From assembly GCA_013823325.1 (NCBI GenBank), contig PNLY01000047.1, positions 1 through 41,689 of the forward strand: 41,689 nt of DNA, written 5' to 3'. Shown in pieces: positions 26,826 to 35,021 of this stretch; position 1 is the stretch's first letter; every line of letters begins with the position of its first letter. The notes under the pieces were generated by a model that had not been told where the DNA came from, did not search any database, and worked only from the letters and a program-made list of their open reading frames with translations. The stretch comes from Methylobacterium sp. (GTDB lineage Bacteria; Pseudomonadota; Alphaproteobacteria; Rhizobiales; Beijerinckiaceae). Both the position numbers and the translations under genes were made by a program.

Positions 26826-28769
26826 ATGCGCGTTTTGGTGTTCAGACCGCTCGAGGATGCCGAGCGCAGCGCGCAGACCCTGCGCGAGCGTGGCAAGGAT
26901 CCGGTGGTCGCGCCGCTGTTTCAGGTCCTGCCGACCGGCGAGAGGCCGCCGAAGGGGCCGTTCGACGCGCTGGTGCTGACCAGCGCCAATGCCGTGCCGG
27001 CGCTCGAGAACCTGCCGAAGAGCTGGCGCGGCACCCTCCCCGCCTTCTGTGTCGGCACGCGCACCGCTGACGCCGCCGGCAAGCTCGGCTTCACCGCCCA
27101 CAGTGCCAGGGGCGGTCGTGCCGAGCTCCTGACGCTGATTCTCGAACACATGCCGAAGGGCAAGAAGCTGCTCCTGGTCGCCGGCCGCGATCGGCACGAA
27201 GACCTGCCGCAGCAATTGCGTGACGCCGGCCACGAGGTGACGATCTGGACCGCCTATGAGGCCAAGGCGGTCGAGACTCTGCCCGCTGCTGCCGTCGAGG
27301 CGTTGCGCGACGGCTCCGCCGATGCCGCCCTGCATTATTCGCCGCGCAGCGCCGAGGTCTTCTTCGACCTCGCCGGCAAGGCCGAGCTCGCCGAGCAGGC
27401 GCGGGCCCTGCCGCAACTCGCGCTCTCGGCCGCCATCGCCGCGCCGCTGATCTCGGCCGGGTCCGATACCGTGCTCGTCGCCGAGCACCCCGAGGAAGCC
27501 GCACTCTTCGCCGCGCTCGACCAGCTTCCCGCTCGCACTTTGCTCACCGGCGATGCTAAGGAGCCGGCAGCGGCGGACGACAAGGCGGGCAAGGACGGGA
27601 TGACGGCTGAGCCGAGCAGCGACCAGGGGCAGGCGGGCAAGCGCCGGAATCGCTCGGGCCGGACGCCGCCGACCATCGAGCTCGCGGCGACCGAAACAGT
27701 CGAGACCCCGCCTTTCGAGGCTGCCGCCTCGGCCACGACTGCGGCCGAAGCCGAGCGCATCGAGACCGCCGCCGAAGCGGTCTTGCCGACCGAGGCGCTC
27801 CCCGAGGAATTCACGCCGCCGCCGGTGCCCGAGCATCAGCGGCGCTACAGCCTGCCCACCGTCGCACTTGCCGGCCTCGCCGGTGGTGTGATCGGCGCCG
27901 GGCTGGTGCTGCTGGGCCTGCGCCTCTCCAGCCCCGATGACGGCGCGCGGCTGACCGAGCTCACGAAACGCGTCGAGACCTTGCAGGCACAAAGTGCCGC
28001 GATCGGCGCCGTCGACCGCAAGGCCGCCGCTGCGGCTGAGAGTGCCGCCAAGGCGAGCAGCGAGGCGCAGGCCAATGCCGCCCGGCTCGCCGAGCTGGCC
28101 AACGCCCCCCCGGCCGGCGGCAGCATCCCCGCCGGATTGAACGAGAAGCTCGACCGCGCCGACAGCAACGCCGCCGCCGCCCGAGATGCGGCCGCGACGC
28201 TGGGCCAGCGCCTTGCCGGCGTGGAGGCCGCTGCCAAGAACGCCGCCCAACCGAGCAGGCAGGCGATTGCGGCCGCCCGCGTCGTCCTCGCCGAGCGCAT
28301 TCGCGACGCGATCGGCTCCGGCCGCCCTTTCCAGGCCGACCTGACCGCGCTCGGCGACATCCCTGCCGAGCAGAAGGCGGCGCTCGCCGCCGTCGCCGGC
28401 ACCGGGGCCCCGACGCGGGACAAGCTGCTGGCGCAGTTCAAGAGCCATCATGCTTTGTTCGTGCGCGAGACCACCCCGGCCGCGAACAGCTGGGAAGACA
28501 AGCTGCTCGGTCTGGCGAGCCGCATCGTCACCATCCGCCCCGTCGGGGAGTCCGGCTCCAGCGATCCCGCGACCCTGCCGATCCGGTTGGAGGGCGCGCT
28601 CGTCCAGAACGACATCGTCAAGGCGGCCGAGCTATGGACGCAGCTGCCCGAGCCGGCGCGGCGCGGCAGCGAAGCCTTCGGCGCGGCGCTGAAGCAGCGC
28701 GCGAGCGCGGAAACGACGATCAACCGCATCGCGCAGGATGCGGTCGCGGCGCTGGGCACGGCAGGCTGA
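26826..28769 (+). CDS. Uroporphyrinogen-III synthase fused to a mitofilin (Mic60-like) membrane protein
   Basis: This 647-residue single open frame has two parts. Residues 1-235 are HemD, which cyclises hydroxymethylbilane to uroporphyrinogen III: LVFRPLEDAERSA, VLTSANAV (52), VGTRTADAAGKLGF (76-89), LHYSPRSAEVFF (169). A Pro/Ala/Glu-rich linker (236-340) leads to one membrane helix (about 343-367), an Ala-rich coiled coil (375-470) and a C-terminal domain (480-647) with LLAQFKSHH and GALVQNDIVKAAELWTQLPEPARRGSEAF, the COG4223/mitofilin type. Usually hemD and mitofilin are separate neighbouring genes. The catalytic part would be tethered at the cytoplasmic face, with the coiled coil in the periplasm. 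hemY follows after 14 nt. Confidence 0.88.
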   Translation: MRVLVFRPLEDAERSAQTLRERGKDPVVAPLFQVLPTGERPPKGPFDALVLTSANAVPALENLPKSWRGTLPAFCVGTRTADAAGKLGFTAHSARGGRAELLTLILEHMPKGKKLLLVAGRDRHEDLPQQLRDAGHEVTIWTAYEAKAVETLPAAAVEALRDGSADAALHYSPRSAEVFFDLAGKAELAEQARALPQLALSAAIAAPLISAGSDTVLVAEHPEEAALFAALDQLPARTLLTGDAKEPAAADDKAGKDGMTAEPSSDQGQAGKRRNRSGRTPPTIELAATETVETPPFEAAASATTAAEAERIETAAEAVLPTEALPEEFTPPPVPEHQRRYSLPTVALAGLAGGVIGAGLVLLGLRLSSPDDGARLTELTKRVETLQAQSAAIGAVDRKAAAAAESAAKASSEAQANAARLAELANAPPAGGSIPAGLNEKLDRADSNAAAARDAAATLGQRLAGVEAAAKNAAQPSRQAIAAARVVLAERIRDAIGSGRPFQADLTALGDIPAEQKAALAAVAGTGAPTRDKLLAQFKSHHALFVRETTPAANSWEDKLLGLASRIVTIRPVGESGSSDPATLPIRLEGALVQNDIVKAAELWTQLPEPARRGSEAFGAALKQRASAETTINRIAQDAVAALGTAG

Positions 28770-28783
28770 GAGGATAGATCCCG

Positions 28784-30430
28784 ATGGTTCGCGTACTGGT
28801 CTATCTTCTGGTCATCGCCGCCCTTGCCGCGGGCGCCGTCTGGCTCGCCGACCGGCCGGGCGAGGTCTCGATCCTTTGGCAGGGCTATCGCATCGAGACC
28901 AGCGTCGCGATCGCGGCGATCGGCGTTGTCGTGCTCGCCTTCCTCGCTTTGGTCGCCTGGGCGATCATGCGCTTCGTCCTCGGCCTCCCCTCCGCCTTCG
29001 GCTTCGCCTCGCGGGCTCGGCGCCGGGCGCGCGGCTTCGAGGCGATCTCGCGCGGCATGGTCGCGATCGGCGCGGGCGACCCCGTCGCTGCCGGACGCTA
29101 TGCGGTCGACGCCCGCAAATTCGCCGGCAACGAGCCGCTCACCCTGCTGCTTGAAGCCCAATCGGCCCAGCTCTCCGGCGATCGCGGCCAGGCCGAGGCC
29201 GCGTTCAAGGCGATGCTCGACAAGCCGGAGACGCGCGTGCTGGGCCTGCGCGGCCTTTTCGTCGAGGCGCGCAGACGCGGCGACATGGCCGCCGCCCGCG
29301 CCTTCGCCGACGATGCGGTGCGCCGTTCGCCCTCGCTCGCCTGGGCCAATGACGCCCTGCTCGACTTTCACACCGCCGCCGGCGACTGGCAGGCAGCCCG
29401 CACCGCCGTCGAACGCCGCGCCGCCTTGCGCCTTGCCGACAAAGGCGAGGCCAAGCGCCAACGCGCCGTCCTGCTCGCCGCCGAGGCGCTCGAAGCCAAG
29501 GATCGCGAGCCCGAGAAGGCACTCGCCGCCGCGCTCGAAGCGGTCAAGCTCGCCCCCGGCCTCACCCCGGCCGCAGCGCTCGCCGGCCGGATGTTGTCGG
29601 AGCGCGGCGACATCAAGAAGGCTGCTCGGTTGCTGGAGGCGGCCTGGAAGCAGGTCTCGCATCCCGACATCGCCAGCGCCTATCTCGATGTCCGCCCTGG
29701 CGACAGCGCCCGCGACCGCCTCGCTCGGGCGGAGATGCTGACCAAGCTCCGGCCTGCCGATCCCGAGGGTGTGCTGGCGCTCGCCGGCGCCGCCATCCAT
29801 GCCCAAGACTTCGCCCGTGCCCGCGCCACGCTGAAGCCGCTGCTCGCCGGCGGCGCCTCGGTCCGCGCCTGCTTGCTGATGGCCGAGCTGGAGGAGGCTG
29901 AGCACGGCGCCACAGGCCGCGTCCGCGAATGGCTGGCGCGCGCCACCCGCGCCCCGCGCGACGCCGCCTGGGTCGCCGACGGCCTCGTCTCCGATCACTG
30001 GCTGCCGGTCTCGCCGATCTCGGGCCGGCTCGACGCCTTCGTCTGGACCGTGCCGCCGGCGACGCTCGGCAGCCAGGGTGCCCATCTCGACGACGATGTC
30101 TTGGGCGACCTCGACGAACCCTCCGCGCCGCTGCTCGAAGGCAAGGCGGAGGTCGCGGAAGCGGTGACGGTCCCGGCCGCCGCCGGGCTCGCCCCACCAC
30201 CTGCCCCCGAATCACCCAAACCGGACGCGAAGGTCGAGACCAAGCCTGAGCCGGTAACCCCGCCTCCGGCCGAGCCAGTCGTCGAGATCGCTCCGGCGAC
30301 GACGAAGCCGGCGCCGCAGCAGGGCAAGCCCGCCCCGGTCGTCTTCCCGGTCGCGCATGCGCCTGACGATCCCGGCCCGGAACAGCAGACGCCGGGCGAG
30401 GCGAAGGGGCGCTTCCGGATCTTCAGCTGA
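28784..30430 (+). CDS. hemY: HemY N-terminal domain / TPR protein
   Basis: This 548-residue inner-membrane protein has two helices (about 4-24 and 40-65) and the HemY_N signature between and after them (PGEVSILWQGYRIETS, FEAISRGMVAIGAGDPVAA). A large TPR-like helical part (about 95-400) and a Pro/Ala/Glu-rich tail (about 430-548) follow. HemY of this type is encoded with heme genes, but its biochemical role is undefined; it is unrelated to protoporphyrinogen oxidase HemY of Gram-positives. It sits 14 nt after the hemD-mitofilin gene. Together they form a membrane-linked heme-operon pair. A copy of the 108-bp repeat begins 7 nt after its stop. Confidence 0.92.
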   Translation: MVRVLVYLLVIAALAAGAVWLADRPGEVSILWQGYRIETSVAIAAIGVVVLAFLALVAWAIMRFVLGLPSAFGFASRARRRARGFEAISRGMVAIGAGDPVAAGRYAVDARKFAGNEPLTLLLEAQSAQLSGDRGQAEAAFKAMLDKPETRVLGLRGLFVEARRRGDMAAARAFADDAVRRSPSLAWANDALLDFHTAAGDWQAARTAVERRAALRLADKGEAKRQRAVLLAAEALEAKDREPEKALAAALEAVKLAPGLTPAAALAGRMLSERGDIKKAARLLEAAWKQVSHPDIASAYLDVRPGDSARDRLARAEMLTKLRPADPEGVLALAGAAIHAQDFARARATLKPLLAGGASVRACLLMAELEEAEHGATGRVREWLARATRAPRDAAWVADGLVSDHWLPVSPISGRLDAFVWTVPPATLGSQGAHLDDDVLGDLDEPSAPLLEGKAEVAEAVTVPAAAGLAPPPAPESPKPDAKVETKPEPVTPPPAEPVVEIAPATTKPAPQQGKPAPVVFPVAHAPDDPGPEQQTPGEAKGRFRIFS

Positions 30431-30436
30431 TCGGCA

Positions 30437-30544
30437 CGCCATTCTCGGCCGGCACGGAGCGTAGCACCGCGAATCTCATGACACGAAGGCGCTGATCGGA
30501 GTTCCTTCTGGCCTGAGAGGCTCGGGGCAAGCCCGAGCATGACG
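30437..30544 (-). repeat. 108-bp dispersed palindromic repeat, copy 2 (inverse orientation)
   Basis: Read on the minus strand it begins CGTCATGCTCGGGCTTG and ends CGAGAATGGCG. About 84 of 108 positions match the copy at 2107-2214 by hand alignment. The best-kept part is the hairpin GCTCGGG-gcaag-CCCGAGC (30520-30538, plus strand). It fills most of the gap between hemY and the pseudouridine synthase gene and starts only 7 nt after the hemY stop. Confidence 0.8.
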
Positions 30545-30580
30545 CGTGATCTTTGCCTTCCGGACGCCTATAGACGGCGC

Positions 30581-31612
30581 ATGACCGCCTCCGAGACCAC
30601 TACTTCGCCCGCCACCGAACTCGTCATCGCGCCCGAGCAGGCGGGGCTGCGCCTCGACAAGGCGCTCGCTTTGCTCGGCGGCGAGGTCTCTCGCGCCCGC
30701 CTCCAGCAGGTGATCAAGGAAGGCGGCGTCAGCATCGACGGGATCGTGGTCGCCGATGCCAGCCGCAAGGTCGCCGTCGGCCAGCGCCTCAGCCTCGTCA
30801 TGCCCGAGGCCAAGCCGGCCGCGCCGATCGGCCAGGACATCCCGCTCACCGTCGTCTTCGAGGACGAGCATCTGATCGTCATCGACAAGCCCGCCGGCCT
30901 CGTCGTCCACCCCGCCGGCGGCCATGAGGACGGCACGCTGGTCAACGCCCTCATCGCCCATTGCGGCAAGAGCCTCTCCGGCATCGGCGGCGTGCGCCGG
31001 CCCGGCATCGTCCACCGGCTCGACAAGGACACCAGCGGCCTGCTCGTCGTCGCCAAGAACGACAAGGCGCATCGCGGCCTCGCCAAGCAGTTCGCCGACC
31101 ATGGCCGCACCGGACCTCTGGAAAGGGCTTATCTCGCTTTAGTCTGGGGGGCCCCGCGCCGGCAGACCGGCACGATCGACGCCCCGATCGAGCGCTCGAA
31201 TCGCAATCGCGAGAAGATGATGGTGGTCGGCGAGGGCCGCGGCCGCGAGGCCATCACCCATATCGAGTTGATCGAGCGCTACCCGCCCTTGCTGCGCGGC
31301 CACGAGGAGCTCGAGGCGCTGGCGAGCCTGGTCGAATGCCAGCTCGAGACCGGCCGCACTCATCAGATCCGCGTCCATATGAGCCATATCGGCCACCCGC
31401 TGCTCGGCGACCAGCTCTACGGCTCCGGCTTCATGACCAAGGCGAGCCGCCTGCCGGAGAAAGCCCAGGCAGCGCTCGCCGATCTCGGCCGCCAGGCGCT
31501 GCATGCGCGTCTGCTCGGATTCGAGCATCCGGTCACCGGCGAGGAATTGCGCTTTGAGTCGGAACCACCCGCCGACTTTGCACGTTTGCAAGCAGAACTC
31601 TCGATCCTGTGA
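30581..31612 (+). CDS. RluA/RluD family pseudouridine synthase
   Basis: This 343-residue enzyme isomerises uridine to pseudouridine in rRNA (RluD type modifies the helix 69 region of 23S RNA). An N-terminal S4 RNA-binding domain (about 20-75: LRLDKALALLGGEVSRARLQQVI) precedes the catalytic domain with the signature HRLDKDTSGLLVV (145-157), nucleophile Asp148. QLETGRTHQIRVHM and HPLLGDQLYG are also typical. The ATG at 30581 is chosen; the longer frame (30539) starts inside the dispersed repeat. RluD versus RluC specificity is judged from overall resemblance only. It is the first gene after the repeat and is followed by rpoH. Confidence 0.93.
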   Translation: MTASETTTSPATELVIAPEQAGLRLDKALALLGGEVSRARLQQVIKEGGVSIDGIVVADASRKVAVGQRLSLVMPEAKPAAPIGQDIPLTVVFEDEHLIVIDKPAGLVVHPAGGHEDGTLVNALIAHCGKSLSGIGGVRRPGIVHRLDKDTSGLLVVAKNDKAHRGLAKQFADHGRTGPLERAYLALVWGAPRRQTGTIDAPIERSNRNREKMMVVGEGRGREAITHIELIERYPPLLRGHEELEALASLVECQLETGRTHQIRVHMSHIGHPLLGDQLYGSGFMTKASRLPEKAQAALADLGRQALHARLLGFEHPVTGEELRFESEPPADFARLQAELSIL

Positions 31613-31647
31613 CCGATTTTTGCTGCGCCGCCCACTTTCCGCCACCC

Positions 31648-31672
31648 TCGCATCGTCTATACTGCGATGCGA
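31648..31672 (+). promoter_or_regulatory. rpoH promoter with inverted repeat around the -10 element
   Basis: TCGCATCG (31648-31655) and CGATGCGA (31665-31672) form a perfect 8-bp inverted repeat with TCTATACTG between. The TATACT inside (31658-31663) is a good -10 candidate. No clear -35 stands 17 bp upstream. The arrangement suggests either a protein operator over the -10 or a chance hairpin at the 3' side of the rluD gene. Confidence 0.45.
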
Positions 31673-31710
31673 AAGCGGATGGCTAAAGGGGCGCCGCTGG
31701 GTGCACGGCA

Positions 31711-31802
31711 GGTGACTGGACGGAGGTCGTCACCGAGGCAGTGCGCCGGATGATCCTGCCCGATGGAACATCGGGTGGTTGGCTCGCCGCTCAGCGGGAG
31801 CC
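31711..31802 (+). promoter_or_regulatory. Hairpin-rich 5' leader of rpoH
   Basis: Three stem-loops are visible: GGTGAC/GTCACC (31711-31734), CCCGATG-gaa-CATCGGG (31759-31775), and GGCTC-g-CCGC-tca-GCGG-GAGCC (31781-31802). The last ends 2 nt before the GAAAGGAG ribosome-binding site of rpoH. Some rpoH and heat-shock genes have temperature-sensing leaders (ROSE elements in Bradyrhizobium), but the typical anti-ribosome-binding-site strand is not seen here. Confidence 0.45.
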
Positions 31803-31818
31803 GGAAAGGAGTACGAGC

Positions 31819-32715
31819 ATGGCGACTGCGTCGTTGCCCGTCATGTCCGCGGAGGGCGGACTTTCACGTTATCTGGATGAGATCCGTCGGTTCCCGATGC
31901 TGGAACCGAACGAGGAATTCATGCTGGCCAAGAGCTGGCGCGAGCATGGCGACCGCGACGCGGCCCATAAGCTCGTGACGTCGCATTTGCGCCTCGTCGC
32001 CAAGATCGCGATGGGCTATCGCGGCTACGGCCTGCCGATGGGCGAGGTCGTGTCGGAGGGCAATGTCGGCCTGATGCAGGCCGTCAAGCGCTTCGAGCCC
32101 GACAAGGGCTTCCGGCTCGCGACCTATGCGATGTGGTGGATCAAGGCCTCGATCCAGGAATACATCCTGCGCTCCTGGTCGCTGGTGAAGATGGGCACCA
32201 CCGCCAACCAGAAGAAGCTGTTCTTCAACCTGCGCAAGGCGAAGAGCAAGATCTCGGCGCTCGGCGACGGCGATCTCAAGCCCGACCAGGTCAAGAGCAT
32301 CGCGACCAAGCTCGGCGTCAACGAGCAGGACGTGATCGACATGAACCGCCGCCTCGGCGGCGACGCGTCGCTCAACACGCCGCTGCGCGAGGATGGCGAG
32401 GGCGAATGGCAGGACTGGCTCGTCGACGACAGCGACAGCCAGGAGAACCGTCTCGCCGCCTCTGAGGAGAGCGACAACCGCCATCTGGCGCTGCGCGAGG
32501 CGCTCGGCGTGCTCAACGATCGCGAGCGCCGCATCTTCGAGGCGCGCCGCCTGGCCGAGGACCCGATCACCCTGGAGGAGCTCTCCGAGGAGTTCGGCGT
32601 CTCGCGCGAGCGCGTCCGCCAGATCGAGGTCCGCGCCTTCGAGAAGGTGCAGGACGCCGTCAAGAAGGCGCTGGTGAAGATCGAGGCGCCGCGGGCGGCC
32701 CTGCCCGCAGCCTGA
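31819..32715 (+). CDS. rpoH: RNA polymerase sigma factor RpoH (sigma-32 type)
   Basis: This 298-residue heat-shock sigma factor has region 2 (HLRLVAKIAMGYRGYGLPMGEVVSEGN then FATYAMWWIKASIQEY-like text read here as LATYAMWWIK), the RpoH box QKKLFFNLR (131-139) that distinguishes it from RpoD, and region 4 with DPITLEELSEEFGVSRERVRQIE. It directs transcription of chaperone and protease genes. The ATG at 31819 follows GAAAGGAG at good spacing; the open frame to 31741 runs through the leader hairpins. Alphaproteobacteria often carry two rpoH genes; which one this is cannot be said. Confidence 0.95.
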   Translation: MATASLPVMSAEGGLSRYLDEIRRFPMLEPNEEFMLAKSWREHGDRDAAHKLVTSHLRLVAKIAMGYRGYGLPMGEVVSEGNVGLMQAVKRFEPDKGFRLATYAMWWIKASIQEYILRSWSLVKMGTTANQKKLFFNLRKAKSKISALGDGDLKPDQVKSIATKLGVNEQDVIDMNRRLGGDASLNTPLREDGEGEWQDWLVDDSDSQENRLAASEESDNRHLALREALGVLNDRERRIFEARRLAEDPITLEELSEEFGVSRERVRQIEVRAFEKVQDAVKKALVKIEAPRAALPAA

Positions 32716-32716
32716 C

Positions 32717-33790
32717 TCAATAGAGCGGTTGCAAGGGCTGCAAAGGCAGCCTGAGCGGCCCGAGGAAGACCCTGCCTTCGCGCAGGACCAGCGGCGGCAG
32801 CGGCGAAAGCCCTGCCGCCGTATTGCTTTGGCCGCCTTCGCCTGTGCGCCCGCCGAGCAGAGCGCCGAGCCCAGCCGTCAGTCCGCCGACCTTGATGCCG
32901 GCGATGCGATCGACGCCGGCGACCGCCGCCGCGACCTTGCCGGCCGGCCGGTGCGCCTCGTCGAGCGCCAGCTGGCCGCTCGCCTCCAGCCGCGTCGGCC
33001 CCTTGACCAGGACGAGCTTCGTGACATCCAGGATGCCGCCGGCCGTGCGCCAGGCTTCGAGCGCATCGGGGTTGAAACCGCGCCGGAAGGACAGCGCACG
33101 CGACAGGCTGGCCTGCAGATCGAGATCGGCGAGCTGGCCGTTGCCGATCAGCACCTCCAGCGCCGGCAGCACGCCGCCCTTGGCGTTGACCGCGAGATCG
33201 ACCGTGCCCTCGCTGGCAAAGCGTTGCGGATTAGGCCGCAGATGCACTTCGGTCGCGCTCGCGCGCCAGGTCTCCGCAGCGCCCTGCCCCGGCTCGGTCA
33301 CGGTCAGCACCGGCTCGCCCAGCACCAGCGAGAAGCGCTCGAAGGCGAGCCCGCTGAGATGCAGGCTCGCACCGAGCTCCTTCCAGTCGAGCGCGGCCTT
33401 GCGGCCTTGCGGCAGGTTGGCCAGCATCGGCCCGGTCATCTGCAGGATGATGTGACCGGGCGTCCAGATCTGAGCGACCGCGACCGCCGGCCCGGCATCG
33501 ACCTTGACCTCGTCGCCCCAGCGCGAGGAGGTCAGCGTCAGGCTGGCGCAGCGCACCTCGATGCGGAAAGGGTAGCCACCAACGCTGCGCTCGCGGCAGG
33601 TCCAGTTGCGGCCGGCGTTCGCCTCTCGGGCGATGCCGGCATCGAGCTCCTGGTCGACCTTGCTGCGCGCGAAGCCCCAGATGCCGGACCAGCCGGCTGC
33701 GAGCAGCGCCAGCAGCACGAAGGGCGCGTAGAGCCAGAAGCGGCCATGCCGGCGCACGGGCGTGGGATCGGACATGCGCAGGCGCTCCAT
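32717..33790 (-). CDS. DUF2125 domain-containing protein
   Basis: This 357-residue protein has a cytoplasmic N-terminus rich in Arg, one membrane helix (about 21-44: LYAPFVLLALLAAGW), then a periplasmic beta-rich DUF2125 domain. Seen: NWTCRERSVGGYPFRIEVRC with a Cys pair, and a PGHIILQMTGPML segment. The domain resembles lipid- or hydrophobic-binding repeat domains in shape, but its function is not established. Starts at 33790 or 33775 (MSDPTP) are both possible, neither with a strong site. The stop lies 1 bp past the convergent rpoH stop. Confidence 0.85.
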   Translation of the reverse strand: MERLRMSDPTPVRRHGRFWLYAPFVLLALLAAGWSGIWGFARSKVDQELDAGIAREANAGRNWTCRERSVGGYPFRIEVRCASLTLTSSRWGDEVKVDAGPAVAVAQIWTPGHIILQMTGPMLANLPQGRKAALDWKELGASLHLSGLAFERFSLVLGEPVLTVTEPGQGAAETWRASATEVHLRPNPQRFASEGTVDLAVNAKGGVLPALEVLIGNGQLADLDLQASLSRALSFRRGFNPDALEAWRTAGGILDVTKLVLVKGPTRLEASGQLALDEAHRPAGKVAAAVAGVDRIAGIKVGGLTAGLGALLGGRTGEGGQSNTAAGLSPLPPLVLREGRVFLGPLRLPLQPLQPLY

Positions 33791-33914
33791 TGCGAAAACC
33801 TCGGCAGGTTGATAGCGACCGGGGCCGCAGTGCGCCAGCGCTGGCGAAGACTATCCGCCGACCGGTCGCAAAGCCTCTCTGGCGAGGCAAGCAGGCTAAA
33901 TTGTGAGGAAGCCG

Positions 33915-34472
33915 ATGACGGCGACGCTCCCGCCGGAAGATCTCTGGGTGTTCGGCTACGGTTCGCTGATCTGGCGCCCCGGCTTCGCCTTCATCGAGCG
34001 CTCCGGCGCCCGCCTGCACGGCTATCACCGCGCGCTCTGCATCTATTCGCATGTCCATCGCGGCACGCCCGAGGTCCCGGGACTGGTGCTGGGCCTCGAT
34101 CGCGGCGGCATCTGCCGCGGCGTCGCCTTCCGCGTTCCCGCCGAGCAGGCCGAAGAGACGATCGACTACCTGCGCGCCCGCGAGCAGGCGACCTCGGTCT
34201 ATCTCGAACGGCGGCTGGCGCTGCGGCTCGATGACGGCAGGCGCCTCACTGCGCTCACCTACATCGCCGACCGCAATCATGAGCAATATGCCGGCCGCCT
34301 GCCGGAAGAGGCGGTGCTCGCCCTCGTGCGCCAGGGCAAGGGCGTCTCGGGCGAGAATCCGGACTATGTCCGGCGCACCCATGAGCATCTGCACGAGATG
34401 GGCATCCACGATCCGCTGCTGGCGCATCTCGTCGCAGAGCTCGACAAGACGAACCCGTCGACGTCGCTCTGA
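33915..34472 (+). CDS. Gamma-glutamylcyclotransferase, ChaC-like
   Basis: This 185-residue protein has the ChaC signature WVFGYGSLIWRPGF (11-24), GYHRALCIYS, PGLVLGLDRGG and the catalytic-loop text DYLRAREQATSVYLER with a conserved Glu. ChaC-type enzymes cleave glutathione to 5-oxoproline and Cys-Gly. The ATG at 33915 is chosen because GAGGAA stands just before it; a GTG at 33903 overlaps that site. It is convergent with the SOS-type unknown gene (4-bp gap). A redox or cysteine-recovery role is likely from the family. Confidence 0.9.
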   Translation: MTATLPPEDLWVFGYGSLIWRPGFAFIERSGARLHGYHRALCIYSHVHRGTPEVPGLVLGLDRGGICRGVAFRVPAEQAEETIDYLRAREQATSVYLERRLALRLDDGRRLTALTYIADRNHEQYAGRLPEEAVLALVRQGKGVSGENPDYVRRTHEHLHEMGIHDPLLAHLVAELDKTNPSTSL

Positions 34473-34476
34473 GCGC

Positions 34477-34962
34477 TCACGCTTCCGGCATCAGGTCGCA
34501 GAGCGCGGCGCGGCGGCCGGCGCTGTCCTCGGCGAGAAGATGGACATGGATCTCGCTGGCGCCGGCCATGGCGACCGCGTCGCGCCAGCGCGTGAGCGCC
34601 GCATCGATGCCGAACAGACCGCTGTCGCGCGCGGCGACGATCTTGCGATCCGGCGACACCGCCAGCAGCACCGCATCGCTGAAGCCGAGCGCGTGCCCGT
34701 CCTGGATGGCGAAGACCGAGGCGACATAGCGCCGGCCCGAGCGACCGCGCCAGGCGGTGAAGCGCCGCTCGGCAAGCTGGGCGGTCGCCCGCAGCGGCAT
34801 CTCGCGCACCTGCCCCGGCAAACCGGCGGCGTCATCGAAAAGCGGCGCTGCGCGCTCCGCCTTGGCGGGTTGGAGCGCCTCCAGCAAGTTGAGCTGGCGC
34901 GGCATGGCGTCGTGCGACCGGTTACGGTCGAATGGGAAACGGGCTCGGGCCAAAGCAGCCAT
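34477..34962 (-). CDS. Unknown small protein under LexA-type control
   Basis: This 161-residue protein is not recognised. It has no signal or membrane segment. A likely globular part spans about residues 58-161 (ATAQLAERRFTAWRGRSGRR, VASVFAIQDG, SDAVLLAVSPDRKIVAARDSG, ASEIHVHLLAEDSAGRR); the N-terminal 55 residues look flexible. Strong ribosome-binding site: AAAGGAGG, 7 nt before ATG. Upstream are two alphaproteobacterial LexA boxes and a TTGACA -35, so it is probably induced by DNA damage. It is not ImuA, ImuB, DinB, RecA or LexA by sequence. It lies 59 bp downstream of plsC but has its own promoter. Confidence 0.8.
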   Translation of the reverse strand: MAALARARFPFDRNRSHDAMPRQLNLLEALQPAKAERAAPLFDDAAGLPGQVREMPLRATAQLAERRFTAWRGRSGRRYVASVFAIQDGHALGFSDAVLLAVSPDRKIVAARDSGLFGIDAALTRWRDAVAMAGASEIHVHLLAEDSAGRRAALCDLMPEA

Positions 34963-34965
34963 GTC

Positions 34966-35015
34966 GTTCCTCCTTTGTTCTAGAACAAAATCGGAACACT
35001 CAGCCCTCTTGTCAA
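34966..35015 (-). promoter_or_regulatory. SOS promoter with two LexA boxes (GTTC-N7-GTTC)
   Basis: Box 1 is GTTC (34966-34969), 7 nt, GTTC (34977-34980); box 2 is GAAC (34983-34986), 7 nt, GAAC (34994-34997), i.e. the same motif on the other strand. They surround a central GTTCTAGAAC palindrome. A perfect TTGACA -35 lies at 35010-35015 (minus strand), with GATTTT 17 bp further as a weak -10 inside box 2. GTTC-N7-GTTC is the established alphaproteobacterial LexA site. Confidence 0.75.
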
Positions 35016-35021
35016 GGCCGA

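Noticed and set aside
26727..28451. 574-codon minus-strand open frame opposite hemD-mitofilin
   Set aside because: Low-complexity Gly/Arg-rich shadow with no domain; the plus frame shows HemD motifs and a membrane helix.
28448..30085. 545-codon minus-strand open frame opposite hemY
   Set aside because: Antisense shadow; hemY on the plus strand has the expected signature and TPR composition.
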